Program-made: the position numbers and the translations under genes
In this document: piece by piece, positions 22,751 to 33,261 of the stretch
Layout of the letters: every line of letters begins with the position of its first letter
Numbering within the stretch: the first letter of the stretch is position 1
Origin: Microvelia longipes
Taxonomy: Eukaryota; Arthropoda; Insecta; Hemiptera; Veliidae
Assembly (NCBI GenBank): GCA_018340805.1
Contig: JACMZG010001863.1
Coordinates: 60,245,005 to 60,309,004 of the forward strand
Reading direction: 5' to 3'
DNA: 64,000 nucleotides
The notes under the pieces: model-generated
The model's input: only the letters and a program-made list of their open reading frames with translations
Told to the model about the DNA's origin: nothing
Database searches by the model: none

Positions 22751-23064
22751 GCATATGATGTTTAAAAAAATACTATAATTAAAAACAATTAATATATTGT
22801 CAACCACAGTAGTATAAAAAGATGATAACTGACCGGTTTCGACTTTAAGTCATCATCTGACGTAGAGTCTGTAAACAGAGATGTTTACAGACTCTGATCT
22901 CTCTGTAAACAGTCTGTTTCAACAGACTGTGATCAGTCTCTAAACAGCTCTGATGATGACGTAAAGTCAAAACCGGTCAGTTATAATTTTTTATACTATT
23001 TGGTTGACAATATATTAATTTTTCTAATTTTAGTCTGATTTTTTTTTAATTAAACATCATGGTG
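22751..23064. mobile_element. Fold-back element with CCGG-type hammerhead-like motifs
   Basis: Arms of about 110 bp run from ATGATGTTTAA...AATTAATATATTGTCAACC inward to AACTGACCGG. Each arm ends in a hammerhead-like motif. The centre (22,868-22,948) carries repeated TCTGTAAACAG/ACAGACTCTGATC pieces. Confidence 0.75.
22950..22984 (+). ncRNA. Hammerhead-like motif (family C, CCGG stem III)
   Basis: CTGATGA-T-GAC-GTAAA-GTC-AAAA-CCGG-TC-AGTTA. Stem II is GAC/GTC, the CCGG palindrome could form a minimal stem III, and AGTTA can pair with AGCT before the core as stem I. G12 of GAAA is A here. The partner arm (minus, 22,829-22,861) keeps GAAA but has CAGATGA. Each arm is thus damaged in a different core base. 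Confidence 0.4.
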
Positions 23065-23564
23065 GGTCTATACCACAAATCTCCGTCAAAACAACTAATG
23101 AATTGTATGGAACAATGTCAGTCATCGGTTTTCTTTATGACCCAATGCTTCCAGTTTTGTAATTTTACTATACCTTATTTGTGTGCTTTTCTATTTTCGG
23201 CAATAAAAGGAACATTGAAATAGCTAAGCAGGCGATAGTAACTGTTTTCGTCAAATATCTTACTAAATCGTACGTTTTTTACTGTCATTTACGCGATACC
23301 TCAGACTGATAGGCTTTTAACCTACTGTTACCAATATTAACTGTTACCAATATTAAGTCCATCAAAGAAGTTAAACAGAACAATAAATAAATGCATGAAA
23401 TAAAATAATAATGAAATAAATAAAAAAATTAAATTAAAATAAACCTAAGCATCTATTAATATTTATTTACTGACAAATCAAAAATGTTAACATGAAGTAC
23501 TAATGTATATAGCGAACTCAAAAAGAAAAGCACAGAGCTCCTACTGATTTGAGTGTTCCTTGTA
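23065..23564. other. Unannotated sequence
   Basis: No gene or repeat recognised. Confidence 0.35.
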
Positions 23565-23772
23565 TCTTGCATGTTAATGTTATATGTATTGCATTAAGTA
23601 TTTACTTGCATGTTAAGTTATATGTATCTTGCATGTTAAGTTATATGTATCTTGCATTTTAAGTACTATTAAGTATTTGCATGTTAAGTTATATGTATCT
23701 TGCATGTTAAGTTATATGTATCTTGCATGTTAAGTTTATATGTATCTTGCAGTTAAATTATATTATCTTGGT
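23565..23772. repeat. 23-bp tandem repeat
   Basis: Unit TATCTTGCATGTTAAGTTATATG, about eight imperfect copies. Confidence 0.85.
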
Positions 23773-24464
23773 TATTCATTCAATAAATGCTTATTATTAT
23801 AAGAAACAAAAGAATAGAGCCACTTAACAAAAGTAGAAATCTACTCCGAAAAATTAGAAAGAATCTCTTCTGCAATTCGTGTGATGACAGACCCAAAAGA
23901 TAGCAACTCATTTCTTAAATTTATTTAAGTTCAAAGTAGAAGACTTGGCTCAGATTTTCTTGTATTGTTTCATCATGGACTTAATCAACATCAATAGATC
24001 GTGGAACTCTATTTGAAAAGTGCTAATGTAACATTGCAGTTCTACTTACTATTAATAATAATTTTACCAAAAAACATGATTCATTTGGTTTCAAAGTATA
24101 TGATGACCTTTAGTTGGGAAAGCCAAATTTATTTTAAATAAATTTAAATGTGAAACTTTTTTTTATTATTCTGATCATGATTAATTTATTTAAAAAAAAA
24201 ATCTATTAGGAACGATTAAATTGTGTTTGTTTGAGAGAATAAGTAGAACTGCTCTTATAGTAAAGTAAGTAGAGACAGTTGCACTCATACGCGATAATTT
24301 CTACGATTATGTATCAGCTTAATTTATCGGAGAAAATAATTTCATGTACTTGAAAGTACATGAATGATGTATGATTCTGAAGGAAGTTTTTGATTCTAAC
24401 TCAAAACCATGATGACGGTTAAGAAACAACGCGTAGCCCCTCATTGTTAAAAAGGGGAGAGGCG

Positions 24465-25078
24465 CATATTATCCCACTAACTCTTAGTCCTGACTGACCA
24501 AAATACATTTATTCTACAAAATCTAGTCTGACTGACCCAAAATACATTTTATTCTACTAAAATCATAGTCCTGATGACCCAAAATACATTTTATTCTACT
24601 AAAACCTTAGTCCTGACTGACCCAAAATACATTTTTATTCTACTAAAACCTTAGTCCTGACTGACCCAAAATACATTTTTATTCTACTAAAATCTTAGTC
24701 CTGACTGACCCAAAATACATTTTTAAAAATCTAGTCTGACTGACCCACAAATACATTTTTATCTCTAAAACCTTAGTCCTGACTGACAAATACATTTTAT
24801 TCACTAAAAAACTTAGTCTGACTGACCCAAAATACATTTTATTCTACTAATCTTAGTCCGAGACCCAAAAATATTTTATTCTACTAAACTTAGACTGACC
24901 CCAAATACATTTTTATCTACTAAAATCTGTCTGACTGATTCAAAATACATTTTATTCTACTAAAATCTTGTCCTGACAGACCCAAAATACATTTTTATTC
25001 TCTAAATCTAGTCCTGACTGACTGATCAAAATACATTTTTATTCTACTAAAATCTTAGTCCTGACTGACCCAAATGAC
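24465..25078. repeat. 44-bp minisatellite
   Basis: About 14 copies of CTGACTGACCCAAAATACAT followed by TTTTATTCTACTAAAACCTT and AGTC. Copies differ mostly by small deletions. It lies inside the 23,905-27,420 element. Confidence 0.92.
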
Positions 25079-25693
25079 AGCAACTTATAAAATTTGCTGA
25101 ACTGAACATGTCTGATCAAATAAAATTTTAAAAAAATTAAATATTTTCCAACTTCTTAAAACAATACATTGTTCAGTAGGATGCAAATAAAAAATAAATT
25201 TTTGATGTTCTTTGGAGCATTCATATCTGAAGGATATGGTGTACGAAAAGTTTGGTGGCTTCAGTCGAGTTTCCTGTCTGCCAGCATGACATTGTAAGAA
25301 ACAAAAAGTATTTTCATCACTTGAAAAATCAGTTTGAAGCCTCTGGGAAACTCGTGAGGGTGAATGTAATCAATATGGCTTCTCGAACCAAGACCTGCAC
25401 TACGAGGAAACCTTAAATATGCATCTTGCACTTCTCAACACTTAGCTCTCTTATAGTTTTTCTTGTCTTGCACATGCATCACAGATTCAAAAATTAATAT
25501 CTATTTATTATTTTAAGATGCAAGGAATAATTATATTATTCTTTGTATAATATAATACTTTGTTAAAAAATTAACAAGGACCTTGATCGATAATTTTTTG
25601 TGGTGTTTTAGTAGGCTCAGCATTGTTTCTTACGCGGCATCATGGTGTTGAGTAAGAGTCAAAAACTACCTTCAAAATCAAGGTACATAATAG

Positions 25694-25930
25694 TTATTAT
25701 GCACCAGGGAGTAAGAATGTCATTATCCCCTGAGCATTATGTTGGTTCCTGAGGCAAAAGCCGAGGAAACCAAAGGATTTAAATCCTGAGGCGAAGCCGA
25801 GATATTTATTTGTTTAACTCCTGAGGCGAAGCCCGAGGGAGTTATAGCTATTTACTCCCGAGGCGAAGCCCGGGGAGGAAAATTGGCGAGGGAATAATGG
25901 CATTTTACTCCCAAGGTGCATACAAGATTA
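25694..25930. repeat. Hairpin cluster, copy 1
   Basis: Four consecutive inverted repeats share the apex GAGGC-GAA-GCC but have unrelated outer stems: GTTGGTTCC/GGAAACCAA (25,740), AAATCC/near GATATTT (25,781), TAACTCC/GGAGTTA (25,815) and TTACTCCC/GGGAGG (25,851). An outer inverted repeat (ATGCACCAGGGAGTAAGAAT near 25,699; inverse near 25,898-25,923) encloses all four, so the segment could fold as a cloverleaf-like multiloop. A second copy is at 39,655-39,895. Confidence 0.75.
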
Positions 25931-25994
25931 TCTCCAGACGTCGACATTGAAAATAAAGTAAGAATGTCTTTTTCAAGATTTTTCAACTGAAAAT

Positions 25995-26250
25995 TATCTT
26001 ACCTTTATCATAAGAAACTCGTCGTTGATGAATTATGCAAAAAGTCTTCAACTTGATTCTTAGTAAAAACATTCGCTTTTTTTTGCATCAATAAACCTCG
26101 TTTTTTTCTTTTTAATAACACTATTAGTGATGCATAGCTATTGATATTAAAGTTTCTCTCACAAAGCAAAGATGATTTGATCATTGAATACACAGTGACC
26201 GCAGACTTGACGCTTGTTTTGTTTTCATTCATTATCAAATAAACAAGCAA
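25995..26250 (-). pseudogene. Tyrosine-recombinase (Crypton/DUF3504-like) fragment
   Basis: The open part (26,008-26,250, 80 codons) resembles the SAM-like core-binding region that precedes the catalytic domain in DUF3504/KIAA1958-like tyrosine recombinases of animal transposons. Recognisable pieces are YSMIKSSL near residue 21, the ..NINSYASLIVLLKRK.. helix, then KKANVFTKNQVEDFL near residues 57-71. The frame stops after SFL, but a one-base shift just before it gives NDEFLMIKV, the expected continuation in this family. This suggests a frameshift or a consensus error. The catalytic Arg...His-x-x-Arg...Tyr region is absent; downstream is the hairpin cluster. Identification rests on memory of the family, not a search. 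Confidence 0.55.
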
Positions 26251-26849
26251 TGCATTTCACTTACTTGTTGTATATATATCATGACACCAACTTTTAAAAT
26301 TGTTACTTGCTTTGTCATATAACTTTTTCGATTTTCGTTGGTAACAAGTTTTTCTTTTACCAAGTTCGCTTCAATAAGCAAATGTCAGGAGGTGTAAATT
26401 TGTTAAAACATTCAATATCACAAACAATATTATCTGACATATTGAATATTAGAGTAGAATATTAGAGCAGTTATAAGTAATATTTGAATCTAATTATAAA
26501 AGTTTTAAGACAGGTTAAACAGTTAAAGCTAAGGTTTAAACTAAAAAACTTTGAATGTAATGATATTTTGTCGAAAAAACAAATGAGTATGCAAATTCTT
26601 TAAAATGATTAAAAAAATCAAATAGCCAACTTAATTTTTACTGTTAAATAAAGAACTAGTTTTTATTTTTTAAATTATTTATTCTTATATTATTATTAGC
26701 ATTACACTAGTTCTACTTAAAATATTGCTAATGTTATATTCTTTTTTATACATCTTATTTTGTATATCTTCTATTATAGGTATCTTAGTTTCAAATAAAA
26801 ATATTATATACTATTCAGTTTGTCGATTATTAAGTTAAGTTGGCAACTG

Positions 26850-26880
26850 TACTTTTTTACTCCCTTGGGAGTAAAAAGTG
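26850..26880. repeat. Perfect short palindrome
   Basis: TTTTTACTCCC-TT-GGGAGTAAAAA. It shares TTTTACTCCC with the ends of the hairpin clusters. GTCTGGAGATAAAAT about 50 bp later is an inverted match to ATTATCTCCAGACG at 25,927. Confidence 0.7.
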
Positions 26881-27109
26881 ATTCTTTACTCTCTTAAATC
26901 AGTCACATTAAATTTCGTAGTATATACCGTCTGGAGATAAAATATTTTTAATTTTATCCAATTAATTAAGCTGATACATAATTTTGACAAAAAAAATATC
27001 GCGGATGAGTGCAACTATCTCTATCTAGCTTACTATAAGAGCATTTCGACTTATTCGCTCAAAAAACACGCAATCAAATCTATCCTAATAGCAATATTTA
27101 GGTCAATAT

Positions 27110-27295
27110 TTAGGAAGATTTAGGTCTTCCGGGGTGACCGCGTCAATGTAGATGAAGAATCCCGACGTTCGCTTCTACTGTGGGAGCATCTTCAGTGATG
27201 TAGGAAATCATGGATAGGACACAATGCATTGGACACAATTCACTACAAAACTGAACTGTTATCGAGTAAGCATAAGTGCAATTTTAATTTTGTAT
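27110..27295 (-). mobile_element. Insert in right arm with CTGAAGATG/GAACGTCGG motif
   Basis: Absent from the left arm of the composite. On the minus strand it contains CACTGAAGATGCTCCC...AGCGAACGTCGGGA. This matches a recurrent eukaryotic motif of the form CTGAAGATG-stem-GAAACGTCGG that I associate with retroelement ends. Class not established. Confidence 0.4.
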
Positions 27296-27589
27296 TTTTA
27301 ATAGAATTCCAAGATCTATTGATGTTGACTAAGGCCATGAAACAATACAAGAAAAATCTGAGCCAAAGAGTATTCTACCTTTGAACTTTATAAACTTTAG
27401 AAAGGGTTGGTAAGGCTAATACTAACAGAGCTGCATTCTAGCGGCGGAATGGCTAAGCTTATAGTTCCAAAATATTCTAATAGAAAGCATTACAAGCCAA
27501 AAAGCCCGCTTTTTTTTAAATTGATTCTTTCACATACAGTCTCTAGAATCCGACCAAAACCTGTATAATCGTAATTCCGAGATTGGCCT

Positions 27590-27702
27590 ACATCATTATA
27601 AGGATGTAAATAAAAGTCTATCCACAAATAAATTTCAACCAATTAATGATGACAAATTCGGCTTTCAACCTAATACAGGTCATCCTTGTATACATCATTA
27701 TA
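27590..27702 (-). mobile_element. Short retroposon-like insertion with 11-bp target duplication
   Basis: Direct repeats ACATCATTATA (27,590-27,600 and 27,692-27,702) flank a 91-bp insert. On the minus strand the insert reads GGATGACCTGTATTAGGTTGAAAGCC, then TTTGTGGATAGACTTTTATTT. This is the downstream half of the hammerhead-like element arm, lacking the CTG of the core. A 35-bp piece of the same insert recurs at 33,548-33,583. Confidence 0.65.
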
Positions 27703-28424
27703 GTTTGTTGTCACCATTCATTACTTTTCCTTATTTATAACTTTCCTTATTAAATTTTTCTCATGTAATAATAATGATATAATAATAAAATACATTGCTA
27801 ATATTCTTACAAACTATTATAATATAAAAAAATGTACTCGAGAACATAATATTTAAAAGAATTACCCGTATTATTTGTTTGAATGCCTATCTATCGAAGT
27901 ACATTTATAAGCTTTAACAAGCCAAACGCTATGACACATTAGATATTTGATTACCTAATAAGTCTAAGGTCGAACGTCGTGAGACCAAAGACTTGAGCTT
28001 TAGTTAAGATGGTTTTACTTTGCTCAATTTACATGCCCAATAACATTTTGAGGACGAGTGAAGCGAGTCTGATGGTATTATACATGAAACTATTGATCTC
28101 AAATTCATGCTGAGGCTGAGCGTAGCGAGTTCGAAAACATAAAATTAGACTTTGGATAACCATTCTATTCTAAGATTGACTGTTGCAAGATAGATGTAGT
28201 ACCACCTTACTTAACTTGAATATTAACCTTACTTAAATATTAAAGCAATTTATAAAGTGGATCATGGTTTAGAAAAAAAAATAATTTTAGGAAACAATGT
28301 TGTTTAACTTAATGTTATTAACTTCCTTCCTTGAGTTCCTTTTTAGGGAACTCATTAAAATAAGTTGTTGAGTTATGAAATAACTAATTATAAGTAATGA
28401 GTTGTGGAGTTTCAAGTAATGAAG
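27703..28424. other. Unannotated sequence with CTTCGCTCG-family traces
   Basis: GAGGACGAGTGAAGCGAGTC (28,051) and GAGGCTGAGCGTAGCGAGTTC (28,112) are decayed inverted copies of the family described at 9,718. Nothing else recognised. Confidence 0.4.
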
Positions 28425-28461
28425 TAAAACAGAGTCTCTCCACTAATGATATATATTTTAC

Positions 28462-28496
28462 ATAGCCAGCTTTCAATCTTAACAGATCATCATCAG
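28462..28496 (-). ncRNA. Hammerhead-like motif, intact core (family A)
   Basis: Minus strand: CTGATGA-T-GATCT-GTTA-AGATT-GAAA-GC-TG-GC-TA-TG. Stem II is GATCT/AGATT, where other copies have GACCT/AGGTC, a compensatory change. Stem III is A-G-C/G-C-T with a 2-base loop, followed by A at the cleavage position. TG after it can pair with CA before the core. Confidence 0.45.
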
Positions 28497-28808
28497 TGCC
28501 TAACCAACAAAGTAAAAATATATTACATAAAATACCCTAAATAAAAATAACATCAATAAAAGCAAAACAATAAAATGAAATAAATGCATCATTAAAATAA
28601 AATAGGGAATCAAAATAAACACATTGACCAAATAAAAACAAATGAAGTAAACGAAATAAATAAAAACACAAAACATTAAATATATATAAAATAACTATTT
28701 TATTTTAATTATGCATTTATTTCATTTTATTGTATTGCTTTTTATTCTAGTATGTTATTTTTAGTTAGAGTATTTTATGTGGTATATTTTTACTTTGTTG
28801 GTTAGGCA

Positions 28809-28843
28809 CTGAAGATGATCTGCTAAGATTGAAAGCTGGCTAT
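28809..28843 (+). ncRNA. Hammerhead-like motif, CTGAAGA variant
   Basis: CTGAAGA-T-GATCT-GCTA-AGATT-GAAA-GC-TG-GC-TA. It is the partner arm of the 28,462-28,496 motif. U7 of the core is A. Confidence 0.4.
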
Positions 28844-28885
28844 GTCAAATATATATCATTAGTGTATAGACTCTGTTTTACTTCA

Positions 28886-30685
28886 TTCCTATATTTATGT
28901 TTTTTAATTTAATTTTGATAAACACTTTTCAACATTTTTCTGCATTAGTCCACTATGATTATATTATAAATACCTCGATGTTTTAATTAATTATAGTAGC
29001 TTTTTGTTTTGATCAACTTCAAAAAATGTTAGTTCATTAAGTTATCGAAATAAACATTTAAAAATCATAAATTAATTATCTATGATGTATTTTTTTTTCT
29101 CATAGAAGTAAGTCGATAAAATATTGTATGCAAAAAGGCAGAAAAGAAAAGATCTCTGATGACAATTAAGTTTTTTATCTGCCTCGGCTTCGTTTCGATA
29201 GTCAAATTTTTAATTACTTGCCTAGGCTTCGCCTCTGCAGGTAATTTTATAGACACCCTTCCTCTTTAGCTTGGGGGCTTAATTTATACCTAGTCAGTAA
29301 AATTCAATTTTCATACATTTTAACCTAGATTTTGTTTGTTAGTTAAAAAAATAACTTTTCTCAGATAAGTTGTTGTTCACTGCCCCTTATTTAAAGCTAG
29401 ATAGATTAAAACGAAGTACATGGACGCAATGCATTGTAGTAGACGTCTGGTGTGCATCAATCAAAATATTTATTTAGAGTATATTTGTACAATAAATTTG
29501 TATCATGCTTTACGCCCTATAATAATTTGATTGTTAATTAATGATTGCGCGCATTTAAAAATTTGATTTTTTAAATGTGTGTATTGACTCCGGACCGATT
29601 TTATGTTTCCAAAAACACATAAAAAATACTCTGATAAAACTTGGTAGTTCACTGACAGTTACTTCAGATTTCCGGTCTTATTGCCTCCAGACCGATTTCA
29701 TTCGATTAATCGTCACGAAAGAAACCCAACAGAGTAATCTCGGCTTTCATATATTACATTAATACATATTTATGTAATATATAATTAGATTTATATCAAA
29801 ATAATAAGGTACAATTAGTAGATATAAGATATCTAAATAAATAATAAGATTTATATCAAAATACGTAACTTCCGAATTTACTTTTTACATTTTATTTGCT
29901 ACGTCATACCACCGGTAGTATCTGAAAAAAACATATCTAAGTACATGATACTTCTCTCACCTGAGTGCAATTACTGGATTGTTTCTCTAACAAGCCTTTC
30001 CAAGCCACTAAAACTGCATCAACCCAAATACTTGTAGCAATAATTGTTGTATTATTCAATAAAAAATGTTAAAAATTACTACGTGAAGGGTCATCACACT
30101 AGGTTTGTTTGGCACGTAACTCCAGTGCACACTACAGTACCCTAGGGTTAGAACCAGAGACTATAGAGCTATAAAAGTTAGAACTATGTTCGGGCACTTC
30201 CAAGATCGTACTCCGAATTGCTCTAGACAGCACTACACTGTGTGTAACGAATCCCGGGCAAGAATTTTTTTCTTTTATGTTATTTCAAATGAATTATATG
30301 AAATATTAGTGATAACTTTTGTGTTTTAAAATGTTTTGCACTCATAACAAACCATTACTTATAAATTTTCAAGTTCTTGTTGTTCCATTACTTTTCGCTC
30401 AAATGATCAAATTATTACTTGGAGATTGAGCAAATAGTCATATTATCTAACAAAGCAACTCAATTAAACAATAATTTGAACAAACAGTGTAGGTAAAATG
30501 TAAATAATTATTATTTATTTTGTTTATCTATAGAGGTTAGATAACCCATTTAGACAACCAAGGTTATTTACAGTTTTTACCCTTTTTTTGTTCGCGCACG
30601 CATGTAATTCAGAGTTTACTCTACAATACCCTTGATTGGTCCAAAGTGAAAAATTTGAGTGAAAAGAAGAATAATGCAGAGTAGA
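28886..30685. other. Mostly unannotated AT-rich sequence
   Basis: The only structured part is 29,160-29,260, with two hairpin-like GCTTCG motifs (see 29,205). A 61-codon open frame at 29,577-29,762 has no motif. No gene recognised. Confidence 0.35.
29205..29258. repeat. Single GAGGCGAAGCC-type hairpin
   Basis: TTAATTACTTGC...GCAGGTAATTTT pairs around the apex CTAGGC-TTC-GCCTCT, the complement of the apex used in the clusters at 25,694 and 39,655. A decayed one precedes it at 29,168-29,192 (CTGCCTCGGCTTCGTTTCG). Confidence 0.6.
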
Positions 30686-30687
30686 GT

Positions 30688-30835
30688 AGTGTACTCCAGT
30701 TCATGTTCCGAACAAACTAACTAGGTGATTCCTCCCATCAAGCCTGTCAACTTACTTTAACCAGTATGAGCACTGTATCAAATACATTTATTGTAGATAA
30801 TAATCTATTAGTTAAGTTAATAAATGTTTTAGTTT
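30688..30835 (+). mobile_element. Retroposon 3'-end fragment, copy 1
   Basis: GGTGATTCCTCCCATCAAGC ... AGTATGAGCACTGTATCAAA-TACATTTATTGTAGA-AATAATC matches 48,480-48,592, where the copy ends in a poly-A run. This suggests a retroposon 3' end. Confidence 0.55.
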
Positions 30836-31104
30836 AGTTTTATAATGAAAATTCGCTTATAGCTTAGTAAAGTTTAAGTTAAGTTAAGTTTAAGTTTTAG
30901 TAGTTAAAAGTTTTAGAAAAAAACTTTTCTATCTGTAGGTAGAATGTTTAAGAGACAAGGCGATGCATTCTGTGGAGGAAAAAAAGGACTAGGTTTACTT
31001 AGTATTATGACTACTAGAATGCGCTGTGGTAGCTGCCGAGAGTAGAAATATTTACTACTATAGCTATCTAGTTGAGATTCCTTGTACTATAACCTTACGC
31101 TATA

Positions 31105-31275
31105 TTCCGCTAGGTACCACTCCAATACCGATACCATGGAACTTTACTTACCTAATTTGGCTTCGCTACTCTCATCCTCAACTCTTCGAGCTCTGTTCGC
31201 TCGTCCACTGAACATAAAAACCCTAATTTATATTTAACTAAGTCTTCGGACTTGCTTAGCTCGTCTTTAGACAGT
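31105..31275 (+). repeat. CTTCGCTCG-family repeat
   Basis: TAGGTACCACTCC...GGCTTCGCTACTCTCATCCTC...TTCGAGCTCTGTTCGCTCGTCC, then a second CTTCGGACTTGCTTAGCTCGTC unit. Diverged copy of the family at 9,718. Confidence 0.6.
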
Positions 31276-32187
31276 AAAAATTGCCGTTATATATTTTAAG
31301 CGTTGGCCCATCCAGATACTGATATCGCTGCTTAAAATTAAGTACGTTTGTCAATTACACAATATTGTCAATCCGCGAATCGTATTAAGTACACAGAATA
31401 AAAACGGTTAAATACGCTGTAAGAATAATGCGGAGGGAATTCAGTCGGATACGCCAGAACTAGGGAAATCAAATCTAGATCGAACCTCCCGATACAATTA
31501 GTACGTTTACACACACTTCTTAATCCGCGGATCGTATTGGATACGATCTCTCAATACGGTAATATTAGCTGTATGAACCATGCGGAGGGGATCCGATCGC
31601 ATACGCTAGAACTAGGGAGATGGAATCTAAATGGATCCCCCGATACGCTGTATGTACCTTTAGAGACGATCGTATTTGGCGGATAACCTTCTCGTCGAAC
31701 TTTTATTTCACTTCTATATTACCGTTTTTTATCAAATAACTTTTGGAATATTATTTTTTTGTGTAAGTTTATTATTATGCAAAGAAATCACTATTTAATT
31801 AAATATATTTTTTGTTTAAACTTCCTTACAACAAAAAATGAACCTTCACTATAACAGACGCGACGTTTTGGCGGGATCTGTTATCACGTAATCTCACTCG
31901 ATCGACTAAAAAAATGCGGTCCAAGAACCTTATCGTATTTTCGATAATCGCCTGTCAACAAGAACCTGATCGCCTGTTAAATACGCTGTGTGTACGTAAT
32001 GTAAGTACCTTGAGAAGCGATCGTATTTGAAATATAACCTTCTCGACGAACTATGTCATTTTACTTCGCTTAAATATTACCGTTTTTCACCAAATAACTT
32101 ATCAAACATTATTATTTTTTTAGTGTAACTTTGTTATTATACAAAGTAAAGAAATCATAATTTAATTAAATATATTTTTGTTTATAG

Positions 32188-33104
32188 TACGACACACGGC
32201 TAAAATCAATTGACAGCGCGCCAAAAATCTGTGAGGGAAAGAATTCTATTAGTTCAGACCGACCCCGCTCTTTCCCCCTCACCTCATGCCAACCTCGGTA
32301 TAAAAAAATACTTTTTCGTAAATAAAATCATAAAAAAGGCAACACTGGTTGTAAATATTGTAACCTCGCGTCGCTTTTATTTCCCTCATTGTGCATATTG
32401 ATCTGTTGATTTCGTTTCGTTCATTCCAATCTGTTCAATTCATCCAATTATTGCGAAGTTGTAATATGATCTGAGTGCCTATATATGACGCTTGGACATT
32501 GACGTATTCTTCAAGCATTTCTTGCTATTTGAGTACAGCGCAGGTTTTGTGCTCTGTCAACCAAAAGACAACATTTTTTTGAAAAGTCCATGTCTTTCAA
32601 TAGATGACAGTCTTGACTTTTTTAAGTCTTGAATGCATATTGTGTCATATTATTTTTATAAAATGAAACAATACGCATTCAATTATACAAACTTGACACA
32701 AAAAAGCAGTTTGTTTTGGAAAAAAGTAGTTATAGCTGACAATTTATTTAAATCGTCAAACTTTTATCATAGAACTATTATGATCCATTGCATTACGTAA
32801 TTAACAACTTTAACTCCACTTAATTCATACTTCCAGAACAAATTTAAAGCAACACTTAGTTGGTAAATGTATAAGATACAACAATATTCCTTCTTAAAAA
32901 GTAAATAAATAATTTTTAAAAATAAAAAAATATGATATCAAATGAAAACAAATAATAAAATTCAAAACATAACCTGACTTTCAGTGTTGCCAGAGTAGGG
33001 AATTGTTTTTGTTACATAAAAGAAGGGATTTTTTTATTAAAAAAAGAGGGTTGAAAGCATTGAGATTTTGGCGGGCTGTCAATTGATTTTAGCCGTGTGT
33101 CGTA
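32188..33104. mobile_element. TIR transposon with 6-bp target duplication
   Basis: The TIR is about 40 bp, starting TACGACACACGGCTAAAATC and continuing AATTGACAGC-CGCCAAAA. The inverse copy ends at 33,104. Direct TTATAG at 32,182-32,187 and 33,105-33,110 fits a target duplication. Removing the insert rejoins the host element (TTTGTTTATAG|AACTTTCTTATAAC), matching its relatives. A 63-codon open frame (32,210-32,401) has no motif and no transposase is present. Superfamily undetermined. Confidence 0.75.
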
Positions 33105-33261
33105 TTATAGAACTTTCTTATAACATAACCTAAGTTAACCTTCACAATAAAAAGACGCGATGTTTTGACAGGATCATATCTTTTGGCGACAGTTATAACG
33201 TCATCTAACTCGATGGACTAAACAAATAAGTTGCAAGAACCGGATCGTATAAATTGCGTAT

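Larger units (their letters stand above)
23905..27420. mobile_element. Long-arm composite element with recombinase trace
   Basis: Inverted arms: 23,905-24,345 on the left and about 26,945-27,420 on the right. Matching blocks are AAGTTCAAAGTAGAA / TTGGCTCAGATTTTCTTGTA / CATCAATAGATC in the outer part, and GAATAAGTAGAACTGCTCTT / GTTGCACTCATACGCGATA / TTATGTATCAGCTTAATT in the inner part. The right arm carries an extra insert at 27,110-27,295. The interior holds a 44-bp minisatellite, a hairpin cluster and a recombinase fragment. I infer one mobile element, but two inverted repeat copies flanking unrelated DNA would look the same. Confidence 0.6.
28425..28885. mobile_element. Fold-back element with paired hammerhead-like motifs
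   Basis: Arms of about 190-220 bp meet near 28,650. Outer ends GAGTCTCTCCACTAATGATA and the inverse TATCATTAGTGTATAGACTC. Each arm carries a motif (minus 28,462-28,496; plus 28,809-28,843). Confidence 0.8.
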
